This document shows, one piece after another, positions 30,150-40,725 of a stretch of DNA of 64,000 bases. The notes beneath the pieces are model-generated. The model did no database searches and was not told the origin of the DNA. It worked only from the letters and a program-made list of their open reading frames with translations. Source of the DNA: Tritrichomonas musculus (lineage: Eukaryota; Parabasalia; Tritrichomonadida; Tritrichomonadidae); assembly GCA_039105265.1 (NCBI GenBank), contig JAPFFF010000001.1, positions 806,001-870,000 of the forward strand, written 5' to 3'. Both the position numbers and the translations under genes were made by a program. Positions within the stretch are counted from its first letter, which is position 1, and each line of letters starts with the position of its first letter.

Positions 30150-30788
30150 AAAAACGGATATCTGCGATTGAATTTCAAGCGATACCCAAAAAGTTGATGA
30201 AAGGGAAAGTATTTAAAACTGCCAAGGCGCCTTCAAAATCAACCTGCATTTAAATGCACATTCAAAATTGAAAAAAGCAGAATAAAATATTTCTATCTCA
30301 ATAACACAAATAAAGCTTAAAGATTTTTGGCATCTGTTGAGCTCGCTGTTAGTTTTTTATGGTTATAAATATTAATGGTTGTACCTGGTCAACATTTGGT
30401 CAGATTCTTTTACCGCCCATGATGAATTAGAATGCCCTTGGACAATTTGATTTTTATTTTATTAAAATTATTTGGAAAAATATTTTTTTTTCTTCTTCAA
30501 TTTTAAAATAAAATTGAATTTATTTTATTTTCATTATTCAGAATTATTTTCTATATTTTTATTCAATTTTTTTTTTTTTTCAAAAATATTCAAAAATTTG
30601 AAAAATTATTGAAAAAATATAATAATATGAAATAAAAATTTTTTATCAGAGAATGCCTACTTGACTACCTCTATTAAAACTAATTATGATAATTATATAT
30701 TGTATGACAGCGCTGTTTAGAAATAATGCAATTTTATTTAAAATTGATAGATATTTAAAAAAAAAAAACTATTGCTAAAAAGATTCAT
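30150..30788. other. AT-rich stretch with minor debris
   Basis: After about 30450 the sequence is nearly pure A/T with T-runs. 30150-30430 is slightly richer in GC and may hold the tail of the decayed frame upstream. No supported feature. Confidence 0.4.
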
Positions 30789-31593
30789 TAGAGTCCCACA
30801 AAGAAGTCTCAGATGGCCCGGAAAGCATAGGTTATTTATGGATATTTATACATTTACAATAAACCTAACTTTCTCAATAAACCTCTTTTTTTTGTGGATA
30901 ATACAAGGTTTACGTAGAAATAATTACATTTTCAAAATAACCTAAGGTATCTCATGAACATAAGGTTTACTGATTACTTCAATTATATACGAATATATTA
31001 GATTTATATAAAAAATTGTAGATTTCTATGATAAACTGGAGATTTCCATGTAAACCTGAGGTTTCCAAAATAAATTGAATGGTTTATTCATTATGAAAAA
31101 GTTCGATTAAAACGTACATTTTTTTATTATCATCAACATTTTTGGCTCCAAAATCATTTTATCATTATTTATTTGCTTTAGCTGACATTATAAACTTTTA
31201 ATTATTGCTTTTTTATATTTTTGTATGATTTTTTAAGTAAATGAATAATTATATCATATATTAAATGCTTTTTTATGCTTTAAGAGAATCTTGTAAAGAG
31301 ATCAAATGCAATATTTGTATTTTTATATATTGCTTGATAGTTTTCATAATTCGAATCATAAGATAAAATTTTCTATTCAAAATTTTATTTTGGAAATCTC
31401 AGGTTTTCATGAAAAAATGAATATTTCTCTGAAAAAGTTATGTTATTCATAATTTTCTGAATTTCATGATAAACATGAGGTTCTTTGTTAACCTATGCTT
31501 ATTCATAAAAAATAAATGTTTTTATGTTAGTCTTATATATATATGAAAATGTATACATTTACTGGCGACCTGAGACTTCTTTGTGGGACTCTA
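30789..31593. mobile_element. About 0.8-kb MITE, 24-bp inverted ends, TA-flanked
   Basis: Bases 30789-30812 and 31570-31593 are inverted copies (TAGAGTCCCACAAAGAAGTCT...). Reading the terminus as GAGTCCC puts a TA at each outer edge, fitting a TA target duplication. The interior has many copies in both orientations of a motif close to CATGATAAACCTGAGGTTT and GCATAGGTTA, i.e. subterminal repeats of the kind used as transposase sites. No ORF. Confidence 0.8.
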
Positions 31594-31704
31594 TTTTAAG
31601 AAACTTTTTTTAAATAGAATAAGTCTCAATTTTGGTAGATATAAGGCTGCGGTTGAATATATCTTCTAGTTTAATCATAATAAACTCCATATGTTATTAA
31701 TAAG

Positions 31705-32259
31705 TTACTTTGAACCTCCATTTAAAGACCTACCTAAATCTTCCATCATGATTTCTCTTGCAACTTCATAGACTGATTGTCTGATTAATTCTTGTACTTC
31801 CTCTTCATTTTCTAAATAACCTGTTTTATCTGCTGTACCATCTTTCCTTGGGAGCATTACTTCTCTATTGGGTTTGGCGGTTGTTAAAACAGGATAACGC
31901 AAAACACTAAGGAGACTTCCAAAATTACCAACTGCTCTATCTATTTCATTAAGTGGACCAAACATAAGAAGATTATTTTCTTCATATTTTGGATTACCTT
32001 TTTCAATATCATTTTCAAATTCTTCAAATTTCTCCCCAAATCTTTCTCTATCTCCACTAACTAAAGCCTCTAAACCTATTCTTAATCTAGTGGTGGGCAT
32101 CTCTTCAAATTCACTTTCGTCTCTGTTTCTAATTATTTTTTCATCAAAAAGAATAGCACTAGCTATAGCATCATTCAATAGTTCTCTTATTTTAACTTTT
32201 AAAAAGTCAAAATCCAAATCACTGGTAGGTATGCTCTTTCTAGATGAAGTCGATATCAT
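31705..32259 (-). CDS. Acidic helical protein of unknown function
   Basis: 184 residues, no signal peptide or membrane segment. Composition is Glu/Arg/Leu-rich and mostly helical: KIRELLNDAIASAILFDEKI near the N-terminus, a middle segment ALVSGDRERFGEKFEEFEND, a region NEIDRAVGNFGSLLSVLRYP, and a C-terminal helix VQELIRQSVYEVAREIMMEDL. The even composition and higher GC than the flanks support a real gene. I do not recognise the family. Confidence 0.7.
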   Translation of the reverse strand: MISTSSRKSIPTSDLDFDFLKVKIRELLNDAIASAILFDEKIIRNRDESEFEEMPTTRLRIGLEALVSGDRERFGEKFEEFENDIEKGNPKYEENNLLMFGPLNEIDRAVGNFGSLLSVLRYPVLTTAKPNREVMLPRKDGTADKTGYLENEEEVQELIRQSVYEVAREIMMEDLGRSLNGGSK

Positions 32260-32863
32260 CTGTTTTTTTAAATTTTTTTATATGTGTGGGTTGACGATCA
32301 AAACTCGTTAAATTTTAAAAATTTTTATCTATGAATTAATTTTTTTTATTTTATTTTTATATATATAATTATTATATAATAATATAAAAAAGCATTTAAT
32401 TAATAAAAGTTGACCAAATTAGGATTTCTTATTTTTCAATAGTTATATAAATTTGACAATTCAATGAGAGATCAAGATGAAATTACCAAATACTCTTATA
32501 TATTGAATATTGAAAATTTCCAAATATTTACAAATATTTACAAATATGGATGAATGTTGCAAAATTATTAAGGAGTTAAAACAATAAACTTCAAAGAAGC
32601 AGCTCAAAATTTCAAGATTGTGATGTTTGAATATGTGGCTGTGTTAGTGCATCGTAATAGAATTGAAGGTGAGTCACTTGAGCTCAAACGTTTTGTATGA
32701 AGTTCATGATGCAAATAGCAATGGTATCGATGTTGGCAAGTAAGAGGCAGCACGTTATATAAATTCAGAAAAGAATTAAAAATATTAAAAAATAAAAAAA
32801 AGTTTATTATTTTTATTATATTATATATCGAAGTAAAACATTTTTCTATAGAAAAATAATTAA
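32260..32863. other. Intergenic stretch
   Basis: AT-rich, with a TA microsatellite around 32358-32390, a short tandem of AAATATTTAC near 32519-32545, and an A/G-richer part (32590-32720) that may be minor coding debris. No supported gene. Confidence 0.45.
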
Positions 32864-35800
32864 TTATTTCATTTCTGAACTTATTTGGTCATCTTCATCA
32901 GGTGGTTCATCTGAAAAGTCACTTGAAACTTCATCATCCAAGTTAATTTTAGGCCTTCTTACTCTAGCTGGCGGTTCTTTTGATTTGCTATCGATTTCTT
33001 GATCATAATTTTTAAAAAGAGGCTCACCGAGTTCTTTTTGTTCTTTTACGAGTTTCGATGATGAACGCTTCAACTTATTCAAAATATTAAATTTGTTGCT
33101 TGAAGTTCTCCCTGATTTCGTCAAAATTTGGCTACTTGCATTCAAATCATTATTTCCTGGAATAACTTCATCATCAAATTTGAAATCTTTAATTTGCATC
33201 TCCATATCAATTTCTTTTTCATTATCATCCATCTTTTCATCATTATTATTATTAACAGTAACATTTGTTGTATTTTGTTCATTGGTTGTTGTTGTTGTGT
33301 TATTATTATTATTATTATTATTATCATTATTAGCACTGATGTTTTGAATGTTCTTAAGACTGGCGTCATTTTCTTTATCAATTTCATTCTCAATATTCGT
33401 ATCATCGTGGAATGTGTTGTAATTCTTGGTTATGTAGTTTTCTATTTCATCTTCCTCTTCGTCTGGAAAATTAGGTGACAGAAGTTTTCGTGGAATGAAA
33501 ATAGAAGATTCTTCTTCTGTTTGAATTCTTCGTAATTCTTGATTTTTAATTTTTTCAAGAAAAACAATAGCTTTTTCATAATTTTGTCTTTTCGCCTTTC
33601 TTATCAAATTGAGACCTTTTTCAAGTTTTCCTTCTCTCGTATAATAAAGTTTACCAAGTCTATATTGAGCTCGTTTATAATGTGACTTAGCAGAAATAAC
33701 AAGAGCATTACGAGCTTGAGAAGGACTAATTAATTCTCGTTGAATGAACTTTTTCTTTGATAAGTAATAGCCTGCTTTAAGATCTGGTTCTGCATTGTTA
33801 AAGAACTTCATAAAAATAGTGAATGACATGTTTACATCTTGCGCAATAATTCGACCATAATAAAGTTCTTTAGCAAATGAAAAAACAGCTTGTGCTTCAT
33901 TTTCTTGGAAGGAATCATCAGAAGATATTCGACTTTCATATGCATCTAAGAATTCAATTGATTTGGAATATTTTTGATCACGTGCTTTTTTAATTAAAAT
34001 AATACCAAGTAAACTTTTATTTCCTTGATCATTAAACAACTTTTTACCAAGTTTAAATAAGGCTCGTCTATAACCTGATCTTGCAGCAACTTCAAGTGAT
34101 TTATCTGCTTCGACTTGTGTAACAAAATTATTACTTATGTAACATTTCTTTGATAAGAAATAGCCAGCACGTGGATCTTGATTAGTTTTATCAAATGCTT
34201 TACTAAAGTATTTGAATGCTTTCCATCTGTTCATTGGAAGTGTTCTTCCATAATAAAGTTCTTTCCCATATTCAAAACGAGCTTCTGGACAATTTTGTTT
34301 AGCTGCCTTTTGAATCAATTCAAGAGCTTTTGGAATGTTTCTTCTCATGAACAAATGATTCTTTAATAAAATCTTTCCTCGTTTTAACAAGGCAAATTGA
34401 TTACTTGAATTGTCTTGAAGAATTAATTTCAATTTATTATTACCTGCTTTTATATGAATGCCTTTTTGATTAATCAATTGGAAGGCTTCAACACAAGCTC
34501 GATATTCTGGCAAGTAAGAATTAATAGAAAGTTGATATTTTCTTGCAACTTTCTTGTTAATATGCATGTAGAAATCAATGTATTCTTGCTTTGATTTCAG
34601 GCTCAGACAATTCATGTTTTCTATCAATAATTCACAAGCTTCATCATATTCATTTGCTTTACTTAAAATGGTAATCATCGCCATTAAATACATCTCTAAG
34701 AATCCTCGATCTAGAATCGATTGACTTGGTTCTTTTAATATTGGCATCAACAATGATTTCGCATAATTTAATCGATCACGAAGATTGCCAACTGTAGAAT
34801 AAAAAGCAACGTGTTTCGCATGACTTGGGAGGAAGAAGTCATAATCAAAACAAAGGCCAACTTTAATTAAACGATTAGATTGCTCATAACGTTTTTTATG
34901 GTTATAAATATCAATCATTCTCATCGTGATATCATTCTCACACAATCCAATTGATTGCTTGACGATGTTTCTATATTTCTTCTTGTCGTCTGGATTGTCG
35001 TAAATATGAATCATTCGGAAGATGGAGTCAAGATAGCCTTTCTCAACAGCACTGTCAAATTGGTCAATTGATTTAGTAATTTCATCATAGCAATAATTCG
35101 ATTCTAAAAACATACCAAGTTGGTTGATCGCTTCGATGTTTCCTGCTTGCGCACTTTGCTCTAAATATTGCCTAAATGAAGGCCATTTTACATTCTCTTT
35201 GGTTTTATGATTGACAAGGAAATGACGAATGAACAAGCTAAATCGAAGCATTCCATCTGGTTCTTTCTGATCTGCTGATTTTTGCATATATAAAAAGGCA
35301 CTTTTTTCATCTTGCTTAGTACCAAGACCGTTTACTTTAAGTTGACCAATTTTCCATTGAGATTCCGCATTTCCATTATCCGCAGCCATTTGATAATATT
35401 TAGCTGCTTCCGTATAATTTACTGGAAAACCGTTCTCTCCATTGAAATATGATTCTGCTATGAAAAGTTGTGTCTTTACATCATCTTCTTTAACATTCGC
35501 CGTGGTTGCCGAGTAGAAAATTGGCTCTGAATGATAGACTTCAAAAACATCAATTTCCGTAACAAATGATTTACAAACTTGATTGTCGTACATGTGATCT
35601 TGAATTGTTGTTTTTAATATTGCCTGCAATTTATCAAAGTATTCAGCAGTAGCTTCATCTTCTTCATGATAATTGGCAATGAAATATCCATCTTTATCTT
35701 TATTTATAATCTCAGGCAAGACTTCTTTCAAACAATCATCGATAGCTTCTTTCAATTCCTTCATACGAACTTTTTCAATAGGAAGAGATATCTGTGGAAT

Positions 35801-38116
35801 ATACGAAACTGAAGAGCACTGGTATTCATTGTCACTTGTGTCAACTGGAATAAATTTGGACTGAATCAAACTTGATAATTCTGATTCTTTATCGCTTGAT
35901 ATTCCGCATTTGATCATGTTTTCTACAGTAACGTCGCCTTCATCTTCATTGTCAGCGAAAATGAAACCAAATTTTTCTTCTAAGAATCGAGAGACAAAGT
36001 CAACAACAACATTTTTAGGAGTTTCATGGAAAATTGGATTTAATTGTTGTGGAAGAATGTTATGAAGAAGCATTTGATTAATTATATGAAGATAAGAGTA
36101 AAATTGCATGATTTTAATATCTCCGTTTTTATATTGATTTTCAGGAACGTTTGGCACTTTATAATCAATTGAATTAATTGCAAGTTTCATTTCATTCTTC
36201 TTAACATTTGCATTTCGATTTCTTTGATCGTAGAAGAAATAAGAAGTCATAAATGGAGAAGTTTGAAGAAGGAGGTTTTGTTGATTAGCAATTAAATAAT
36301 TGATTTCAGGGAAAATTAAAGTATCATCAAATGACAATGATTCAGGACATTGCAAATAAGTCTTATAAATATCTGATATACTAACATCAGAAAGATAATA
36401 ACGCCAGATATGTTTTCTCATTAAAGCATCGAGAATTTTGGCTTTAAACGAACCATTTAAAGCAGCTTTTTTGAAGCAATTTCGAGCACGTATAAGATTC
36501 CGAGGGAAAATGTAACCTTGAAGATACATACCGCCAAGAAGACACATGCAACTTGGCGATTTTTTAGCAGCTTCTCTGTAATAATAAATGGATCTTGATG
36601 GTGAAACAGGGAAAGTATCAATTCCTGCATGAAATGCAAAAGCTAAATAAAGAAGATCCAAAGGTGAACTTTTTTCTGAGTTAATAATTAATGCTTTTAG
36701 ATCATTACTAAGACTTTTTATTGCTTTTTCTATTTCTTTCTCTTTGGCATTAATTGGATCAATATAACGCGATACATTCATTTGGTTTCCAAAGGCTACG
36801 TATTTGAGCCACATCAATGCTTTGGGGCAGTTTGCTGGCACAATATCGCCCTTTAAATAATGAAGTGCAAGAACAATTTTGGCTTCAATATGATTCTTTT
36901 TAGCTGCATGCTTTAAATGCTTTAAAGCTATGGGATAAATGGCTTGATTGGGCTCTTTTTCAGTCCGACTTTTCTCCATCAATTTTTGATAAATTAAAAA
37001 GTTGTTCTCTGGACGTCCGGAAAAGAAAAGATTATGATATTCTGGAGGTAAAAGTAAGTATTCTTTCTCATAACAAAGAAATTCATACATTTCTTTAGGT
37101 GCCCCAATTTGATTCTCTAAAAGAAGCTTGATATCGGAGTCTGGAAGACGGTTCAAAAGTGGAAAATATTCTTTATGAGAAAAAACTTCGTTTTGGATAT
37201 AACAGGAGTGTAGAATGTTAACATCGTTGTCAAAATATTTGTTAGAAACATAGTTGCCATCTCCATCCATGAGAATTTGAAATGGTACATAATCTTCTTT
37301 ATCCATTCGATAATCGTATCGGAACTTGTCAGCGCTTTCAAGCTTTGTTAAGTATTTTTCTACTGCGGGGTCATTTTTGAAAAGATTGCTTAATGACTCG
37401 AATAAAGTAGTTAATGATGGCTGCTCATTAAAATTCTTGCAACTATTAACACATTGAGTTAAGGTAGGATCTAATCCTTCTGGAAGTTTTACATCATCTT
37501 TATCATCTTTTCTTCGTCTATGACTGTATAATTGGCAAATAACTTGTCCAATTTGATATGTTAAAAGTTTTTCATCGTGGCTTTCGATATATTGATTAAG
37601 AGCGTAATTCATTTCTAAAGCGTTATAATTAACATAATCGACAAATTTGGGACCGTTTTCTTTAGAAAAAAAAATTGCATTCAGATTAATATCTGGAACA
37701 GAAAAGCCTTTGGACAATAAATACATTAAACCAGATATTATACCTAATATTATTATCTCTATTGACGTATTATCGAGATTTTGAAGTTGCTCATCGGTAA
37801 TGGGGGTAATTATTCCAGGATAATAATCAAAATATAAATCTGGAGTTTTATCAGAAAAACCTAAAAGTGGTAAAAGAACGGGATGAATCAATTCGGTTGC
37901 CCTTTCTGCGTGTTGAATAAATAAATATTTGTAATCATCCGTTCCAAAGGTTGATTTAGCTTTTAACATCAAATATTTTTTAGTAGTCTTGCTATTTGTC
38001 GCTTCACATAAAGTGTAATATGGTGATAGCGGTCGTTGACTTGAAATCGGAGTTTGAATATAGTCTTCGTTTGAAAAAATATGATGGCGTAGAGCAGTTG
38101 CGTTTGGAACTTTCAT
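32864..38116 (-). CDS. Pseudokinase / Sel1-repeat protein, 1750 residues
   Basis: Residues about 30-250 have the shape of a TKL-type kinase: β3-like LMLKAKS (Lys52), HPVLLPLLGFS, LYFDYYPG, and EIIILGIISGLMYLLSKGF. The catalytic loop is VPDINLNAIFF instead of HRDLKPENIFF: the Asp (142) remains but the Lys and the Mg-binding Asn are lost. DFG reads DYV (160-162), and no glycine loop is visible. It is therefore probably a pseudokinase. From about 385 to 1570 there are groups of Sel1/TPR-like helix pairs (for example EAAKYYQMAADNGNAESQWK and KAFKYFSKAFD), making a solenoid scaffold. The C-terminal about 150 residues are disordered, acidic, and contain Asn and Thr runs. The role is probably an assembly platform; partners are unknown. 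Confidence 0.85.
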   Translation of the reverse strand: MKVPNATALRHHIFSNEDYIQTPISSQRPLSPYYTLCEATNSKTTKKYLMLKAKSTFGTDDYKYLFIQHAERATELIHPVLLPLLGFSDKTPDLYFDYYPGIITPITDEQLQNLDNTSIEIIILGIISGLMYLLSKGFSVPDINLNAIFFSKENGPKFVDYVNYNALEMNYALNQYIESHDEKLLTYQIGQVICQLYSHRRRKDDKDDVKLPEGLDPTLTQCVNSCKNFNEQPSLTTLFESLSNLFKNDPAVEKYLTKLESADKFRYDYRMDKEDYVPFQILMDGDGNYVSNKYFDNDVNILHSCYIQNEVFSHKEYFPLLNRLPDSDIKLLLENQIGAPKEMYEFLCYEKEYLLLPPEYHNLFFSGRPENNFLIYQKLMEKSRTEKEPNQAIYPIALKHLKHAAKKNHIEAKIVLALHYLKGDIVPANCPKALMWLKYVAFGNQMNVSRYIDPINAKEKEIEKAIKSLSNDLKALIINSEKSSPLDLLYLAFAFHAGIDTFPVSPSRSIYYYREAAKKSPSCMCLLGGMYLQGYIFPRNLIRARNCFKKAALNGSFKAKILDALMRKHIWRYYLSDVSISDIYKTYLQCPESLSFDDTLIFPEINYLIANQQNLLLQTSPFMTSYFFYDQRNRNANVKKNEMKLAINSIDYKVPNVPENQYKNGDIKIMQFYSYLHIINQMLLHNILPQQLNPIFHETPKNVVVDFVSRFLEEKFGFIFADNEDEGDVTVENMIKCGISSDKESELSSLIQSKFIPVDTSDNEYQCSSVSYIPQISLPIEKVRMKELKEAIDDCLKEVLPEIINKDKDGYFIANYHEEDEATAEYFDKLQAILKTTIQDHMYDNQVCKSFVTEIDVFEVYHSEPIFYSATTANVKEDDVKTQLFIAESYFNGENGFPVNYTEAAKYYQMAADNGNAESQWKIGQLKVNGLGTKQDEKSAFLYMQKSADQKEPDGMLRFSLFIRHFLVNHKTKENVKWPSFRQYLEQSAQAGNIEAINQLGMFLESNYCYDEITKSIDQFDSAVEKGYLDSIFRMIHIYDNPDDKKKYRNIVKQSIGLCENDITMRMIDIYNHKKRYEQSNRLIKVGLCFDYDFFLPSHAKHVAFYSTVGNLRDRLNYAKSLLMPILKEPSQSILDRGFLEMYLMAMITILSKANEYDEACELLIENMNCLSLKSKQEYIDFYMHINKKVARKYQLSINSYLPEYRACVEAFQLINQKGIHIKAGNNKLKLILQDNSSNQFALLKRGKILLKNHLFMRRNIPKALELIQKAAKQNCPEARFEYGKELYYGRTLPMNRWKAFKYFSKAFDKTNQDPRAGYFLSKKCYISNNFVTQVEADKSLEVAARSGYRRALFKLGKKLFNDQGNKSLLGIILIKKARDQKYSKSIEFLDAYESRISSDDSFQENEAQAVFSFAKELYYGRIIAQDVNMSFTIFMKFFNNAEPDLKAGYYLSKKKFIQRELISPSQARNALVISAKSHYKRAQYRLGKLYYTREGKLEKGLNLIRKAKRQNYEKAIVFLEKIKNQELRRIQTEEESSIFIPRKLLSPNFPDEEEDEIENYITKNYNTFHDDTNIENEIDKENDASLKNIQNISANNDNNNNNNNNTTTTTNEQNTTNVTVNNNNDEKMDDNEKEIDMEMQIKDFKFDDEVIPGNNDLNASSQILTKSGRTSSNKFNILNKLKRSSSKLVKEQKELGEPLFKNYDQEIDSKSKEPPARVRRPKINLDDEVSSDFSDEPPDEDDQISSEMK
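33276..33330 (-). repeat. Trinucleotide microsatellite coding Asn/Thr runs
   Basis: TTG/TTA-type trinucleotide repeats on the plus strand encode an Asn run and then a Thr run in the disordered C-terminal region of the Sel1 protein. They create false ORFs in other frames on both strands. Confidence 0.8.
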
Positions 38117-38271
38117 ATTTTTTGCTATTTATATTTATAAAATAAGTGATATGGTTTAAACTTTAGCGGCTAAAAATATTTTCAAAAAGGGAAATAAAAA
38201 AAAAATTTGAATATAACACTTAAATTGATTTTAGCGGCGTTTTACATACAAACAAAAATAATCATAGAGAG
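38117..38271. promoter_or_regulatory. Bidirectional promoter with paired TTTAGCGGC boxes
   Basis: The 155-bp gap separates divergent start codons. TTTAGCGGC occurs at 38163-38171 (within the near-palindrome TTTAGCGGCTAAA) and again at 38230-38238. Initiator-like motifs face both genes: TCACT on the minus strand at 38145-38149 and TCATA on the plus strand at 38262-38266, the latter 8 nt before the ATG. The GC-rich boxes stand out in an AT-rich gap. Confidence 0.5.
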
Positions 38272-40725
38272 ATGAAAAGAAACAGCCAAAATCAAGAAGA
38301 AAATCCTCTTGATCCAAAAGATGACAAATATTTAAAAGATATTAATAATCGACTAGAGAGCTTAGAACCAAACCCTCATATCGCAAAATCGTCAATTGAT
38401 GACACTACTATTGAAACCCTTTCAGATGATATGACAGAAGTTGTTCCAGAGTCAAAATGTACTTGTGATAATTTTACAATTCTTTTTACAAAATTATTCT
38501 ACAATTTTGCAACTATATTAATGTATATTCTTTCCATAGCTGGTTTGGCAGGAATTTATATTTCTTGTCTCATCAGTTTCTTTTGCTTTATTATTATTGT
38601 TTTCATATTTTTCATTTCTTTTATCACTGCTTATGTTATGTCTCCGATTTACCTCAGCCTTTCCGGCAGTTGGGCCAAATTTGTTTTTTCAATTATTCAA
38701 GTCATTTGTTCATCACCTCTTGTCGCGTTCTTCCTTTATTTCTTAACAAATGCAATTCGAAAATTAGGAGATCTCATGGAACAACTTCCAGAATTTTTTG
38801 CGCAACGCAAAGTATTAATTCGAAACTTAAAAGGCGAAATCCAAGATATTAATTTGTTTGTTAGCAGAGTTGAACATCCTATATTAAAAATAATATGGGT
38901 TTGCTTTCTTACTCTTGTTCGTCAGCTTGTAATAACATTTATTGGACTTGTTTTCTTTTTTCTAACATTTGTATACGACTGTCCGCTTTTATTAGGCGTT
39001 CTGATATTTATTCCGCAATTAGTTCAAATTGTTATTTTATTAAGTCCAACTTACCTTGATTTCTTCAAATTATTATTCAAAGGATATACAAACAAAAAAG
39101 GCGAGATAATTTTGTCAAATGATGATAGAAAAAATATTACTAATAGATTTAGACATTGGATAGAAAATAAGCTTATCAAAAAGCTGAAAAAAATCGAAGA
39201 CTCTGATGAAGGTTCCATTTTGTTAAACCAAGAAACACAAACATTTGAAAATGGCCAGGGTGAATTTAGTAAGAAACTTGGATATTCTGAACAATTTTAC
39301 TTCGATGATCAAATAAAAGCCCTAGATAGTATTCCCAATAAAGAAGATAAAATTGAAAAATCAAAAAACGACTTTGTTAAGCATGTTTTATATGTTTTCT
39401 TTGCAACTGAATATATTCCTCTATATGAGTACGGCCGTTTAATATTTATGGATCAATATAGAAAAAACGTTAAACTTGTTCTCTTTTGGGTTTTCTTTGT
39501 TTTAAACCTTGGATTAGTAATTTTTGATATTTATAGAATAGTTGAAACCTATCAAGCTATTTTCTTAGTATCAATTTTTATTCGATTCTTTATCATTCCA
39601 TTGATATCTTTCTTCCATCCATTAATTCAGTTCTTTTCAATCGCAAAAGACAAAGTTTTAGTTGTTATCATCAATATTGCCAGTTTTGTCACCTTTATCA
39701 TTGCGCTTATCATTGTCGCATGTATATCATTTAATAGCATGTATCAAAAAGTTACAAGAATTCAAAATTTGAACTATCTGCCAGTTAATTCAAGTGTTGC
39801 CTACTTAAATGAAAAAATGCTCGGACATCAAGTTTGCCAATTTGACTTATACGGTGTAACTGCATTAGATGCCTACGGTTATGCTCTTGGTGGATATGAT
39901 GTAATTGACAATCCTGTCGTTTTTGAAAACCAAATGAAATATTTCTTTGGTGAGAATTATTCGAGTCACATATCATATCAAGTTGAAAAAATGTCAAATG
40001 AAATTCCGTTCATTATTTATCGTGACAAAAACATTAATACTACAATTGTTGCTTTTCGTGGTTTTAATAGTGGTACAGAAATAGCTTTCATGGTTGAAAT
40101 GATATCTAATCTATACGTAATACCTTTCTTCCAAGACTTAGTTCCTTTAATAGAAACATTATCTGACTTTAGTCTTGGCTCGCAAAGTACAATTGCTCAC
40201 AGACTTGGTAAATTAATGCTTGAACCACAAAATCTATTTAATTCATACATCGATAAAATTATAGAAATATGTAAAGAAAATAAAATAGATGAAGAAGAAA
40301 GAGTTCTTTTTACTGGAATCAATATTGGTGGCACTTTTGCAAAAATTGCTGGAATTCAACTTAAAAAATACTCTCTATCGTTCTTAACTTTGCCTATTTC
40401 GGGCGATTTTGCAATTGGAACTTTTGATATTGAAGAAGAAGATATGAGTTATGTTACTAACGTTTTCGTTAATAACGCAGTCTTCGGAATTAGTGAATCA
40501 GATGTCGCTACTAATATCGGAATTTTCGCTCTCGAATACAAAGAGCCTCCAAAATGGTGTAAATCAGATATTTGCCACTTTAATATGAAGAAAGAAAGCG
40601 TTTATCCTGTTGTTTGTGAAATTGCAGGCCTTTGTGGGAGAAATAGTCAATTAGATAATTATTGTAAAACTATAATTGGTGAAAAAGATGTTAACACAAT
40701 CAAAGATTTTGTAATGGACTTATAA
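38272..40725 (+). CDS. Multi-pass membrane protein with lipase-like domain lacking the Ser
   Basis: 817 residues. A charged cytosolic N-terminus of about 60 residues is followed by groups of transmembrane helices (about 65-165 and 205-270), a cytosolic segment, and more helices at about 395-495. The C-terminal about 300 residues (510-817) resemble a class-3 lipase α/β-hydrolase: TTIVAFRGFNSGTEIAFM for the oxyanion-side strand and LFTGINIGGTFAKIAGIQL for the nucleophile elbow. In active enzymes the elbow is G-H-S-L-G-G; here the Ser position is Asn684 (codon 40321-40323) and the His is Ile. The Cys residues near the end (WCKSDICHF, CEIAGLCG) suggest disulfides in a lumenal or outside domain. 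Probably a non-catalytic member of a trichomonad lipase-like family. Confidence 0.82.
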   Translation: MKRNSQNQEENPLDPKDDKYLKDINNRLESLEPNPHIAKSSIDDTTIETLSDDMTEVVPESKCTCDNFTILFTKLFYNFATILMYILSIAGLAGIYISCLISFFCFIIIVFIFFISFITAYVMSPIYLSLSGSWAKFVFSIIQVICSSPLVAFFLYFLTNAIRKLGDLMEQLPEFFAQRKVLIRNLKGEIQDINLFVSRVEHPILKIIWVCFLTLVRQLVITFIGLVFFFLTFVYDCPLLLGVLIFIPQLVQIVILLSPTYLDFFKLLFKGYTNKKGEIILSNDDRKNITNRFRHWIENKLIKKLKKIEDSDEGSILLNQETQTFENGQGEFSKKLGYSEQFYFDDQIKALDSIPNKEDKIEKSKNDFVKHVLYVFFATEYIPLYEYGRLIFMDQYRKNVKLVLFWVFFVLNLGLVIFDIYRIVETYQAIFLVSIFIRFFIIPLISFFHPLIQFFSIAKDKVLVVIINIASFVTFIIALIIVACISFNSMYQKVTRIQNLNYLPVNSSVAYLNEKMLGHQVCQFDLYGVTALDAYGYALGGYDVIDNPVVFENQMKYFFGENYSSHISYQVEKMSNEIPFIIYRDKNINTTIVAFRGFNSGTEIAFMVEMISNLYVIPFFQDLVPLIETLSDFSLGSQSTIAHRLGKLMLEPQNLFNSYIDKIIEICKENKIDEEERVLFTGINIGGTFAKIAGIQLKKYSLSFLTLPISGDFAIGTFDIEEEDMSYVTNVFVNNAVFGISESDVATNIGIFALEYKEPPKWCKSDICHFNMKKESVYPVVCEIAGLCGRNSQLDNYCKTIIGEKDVNTIKDFVMDL

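Noticed and set aside
33093-33478. Plus-strand hydrophobic ORFs opposite the Sel1 gene
   Set aside because: They mirror the Asn/Thr and acidic low-complexity codons; no membrane protein.
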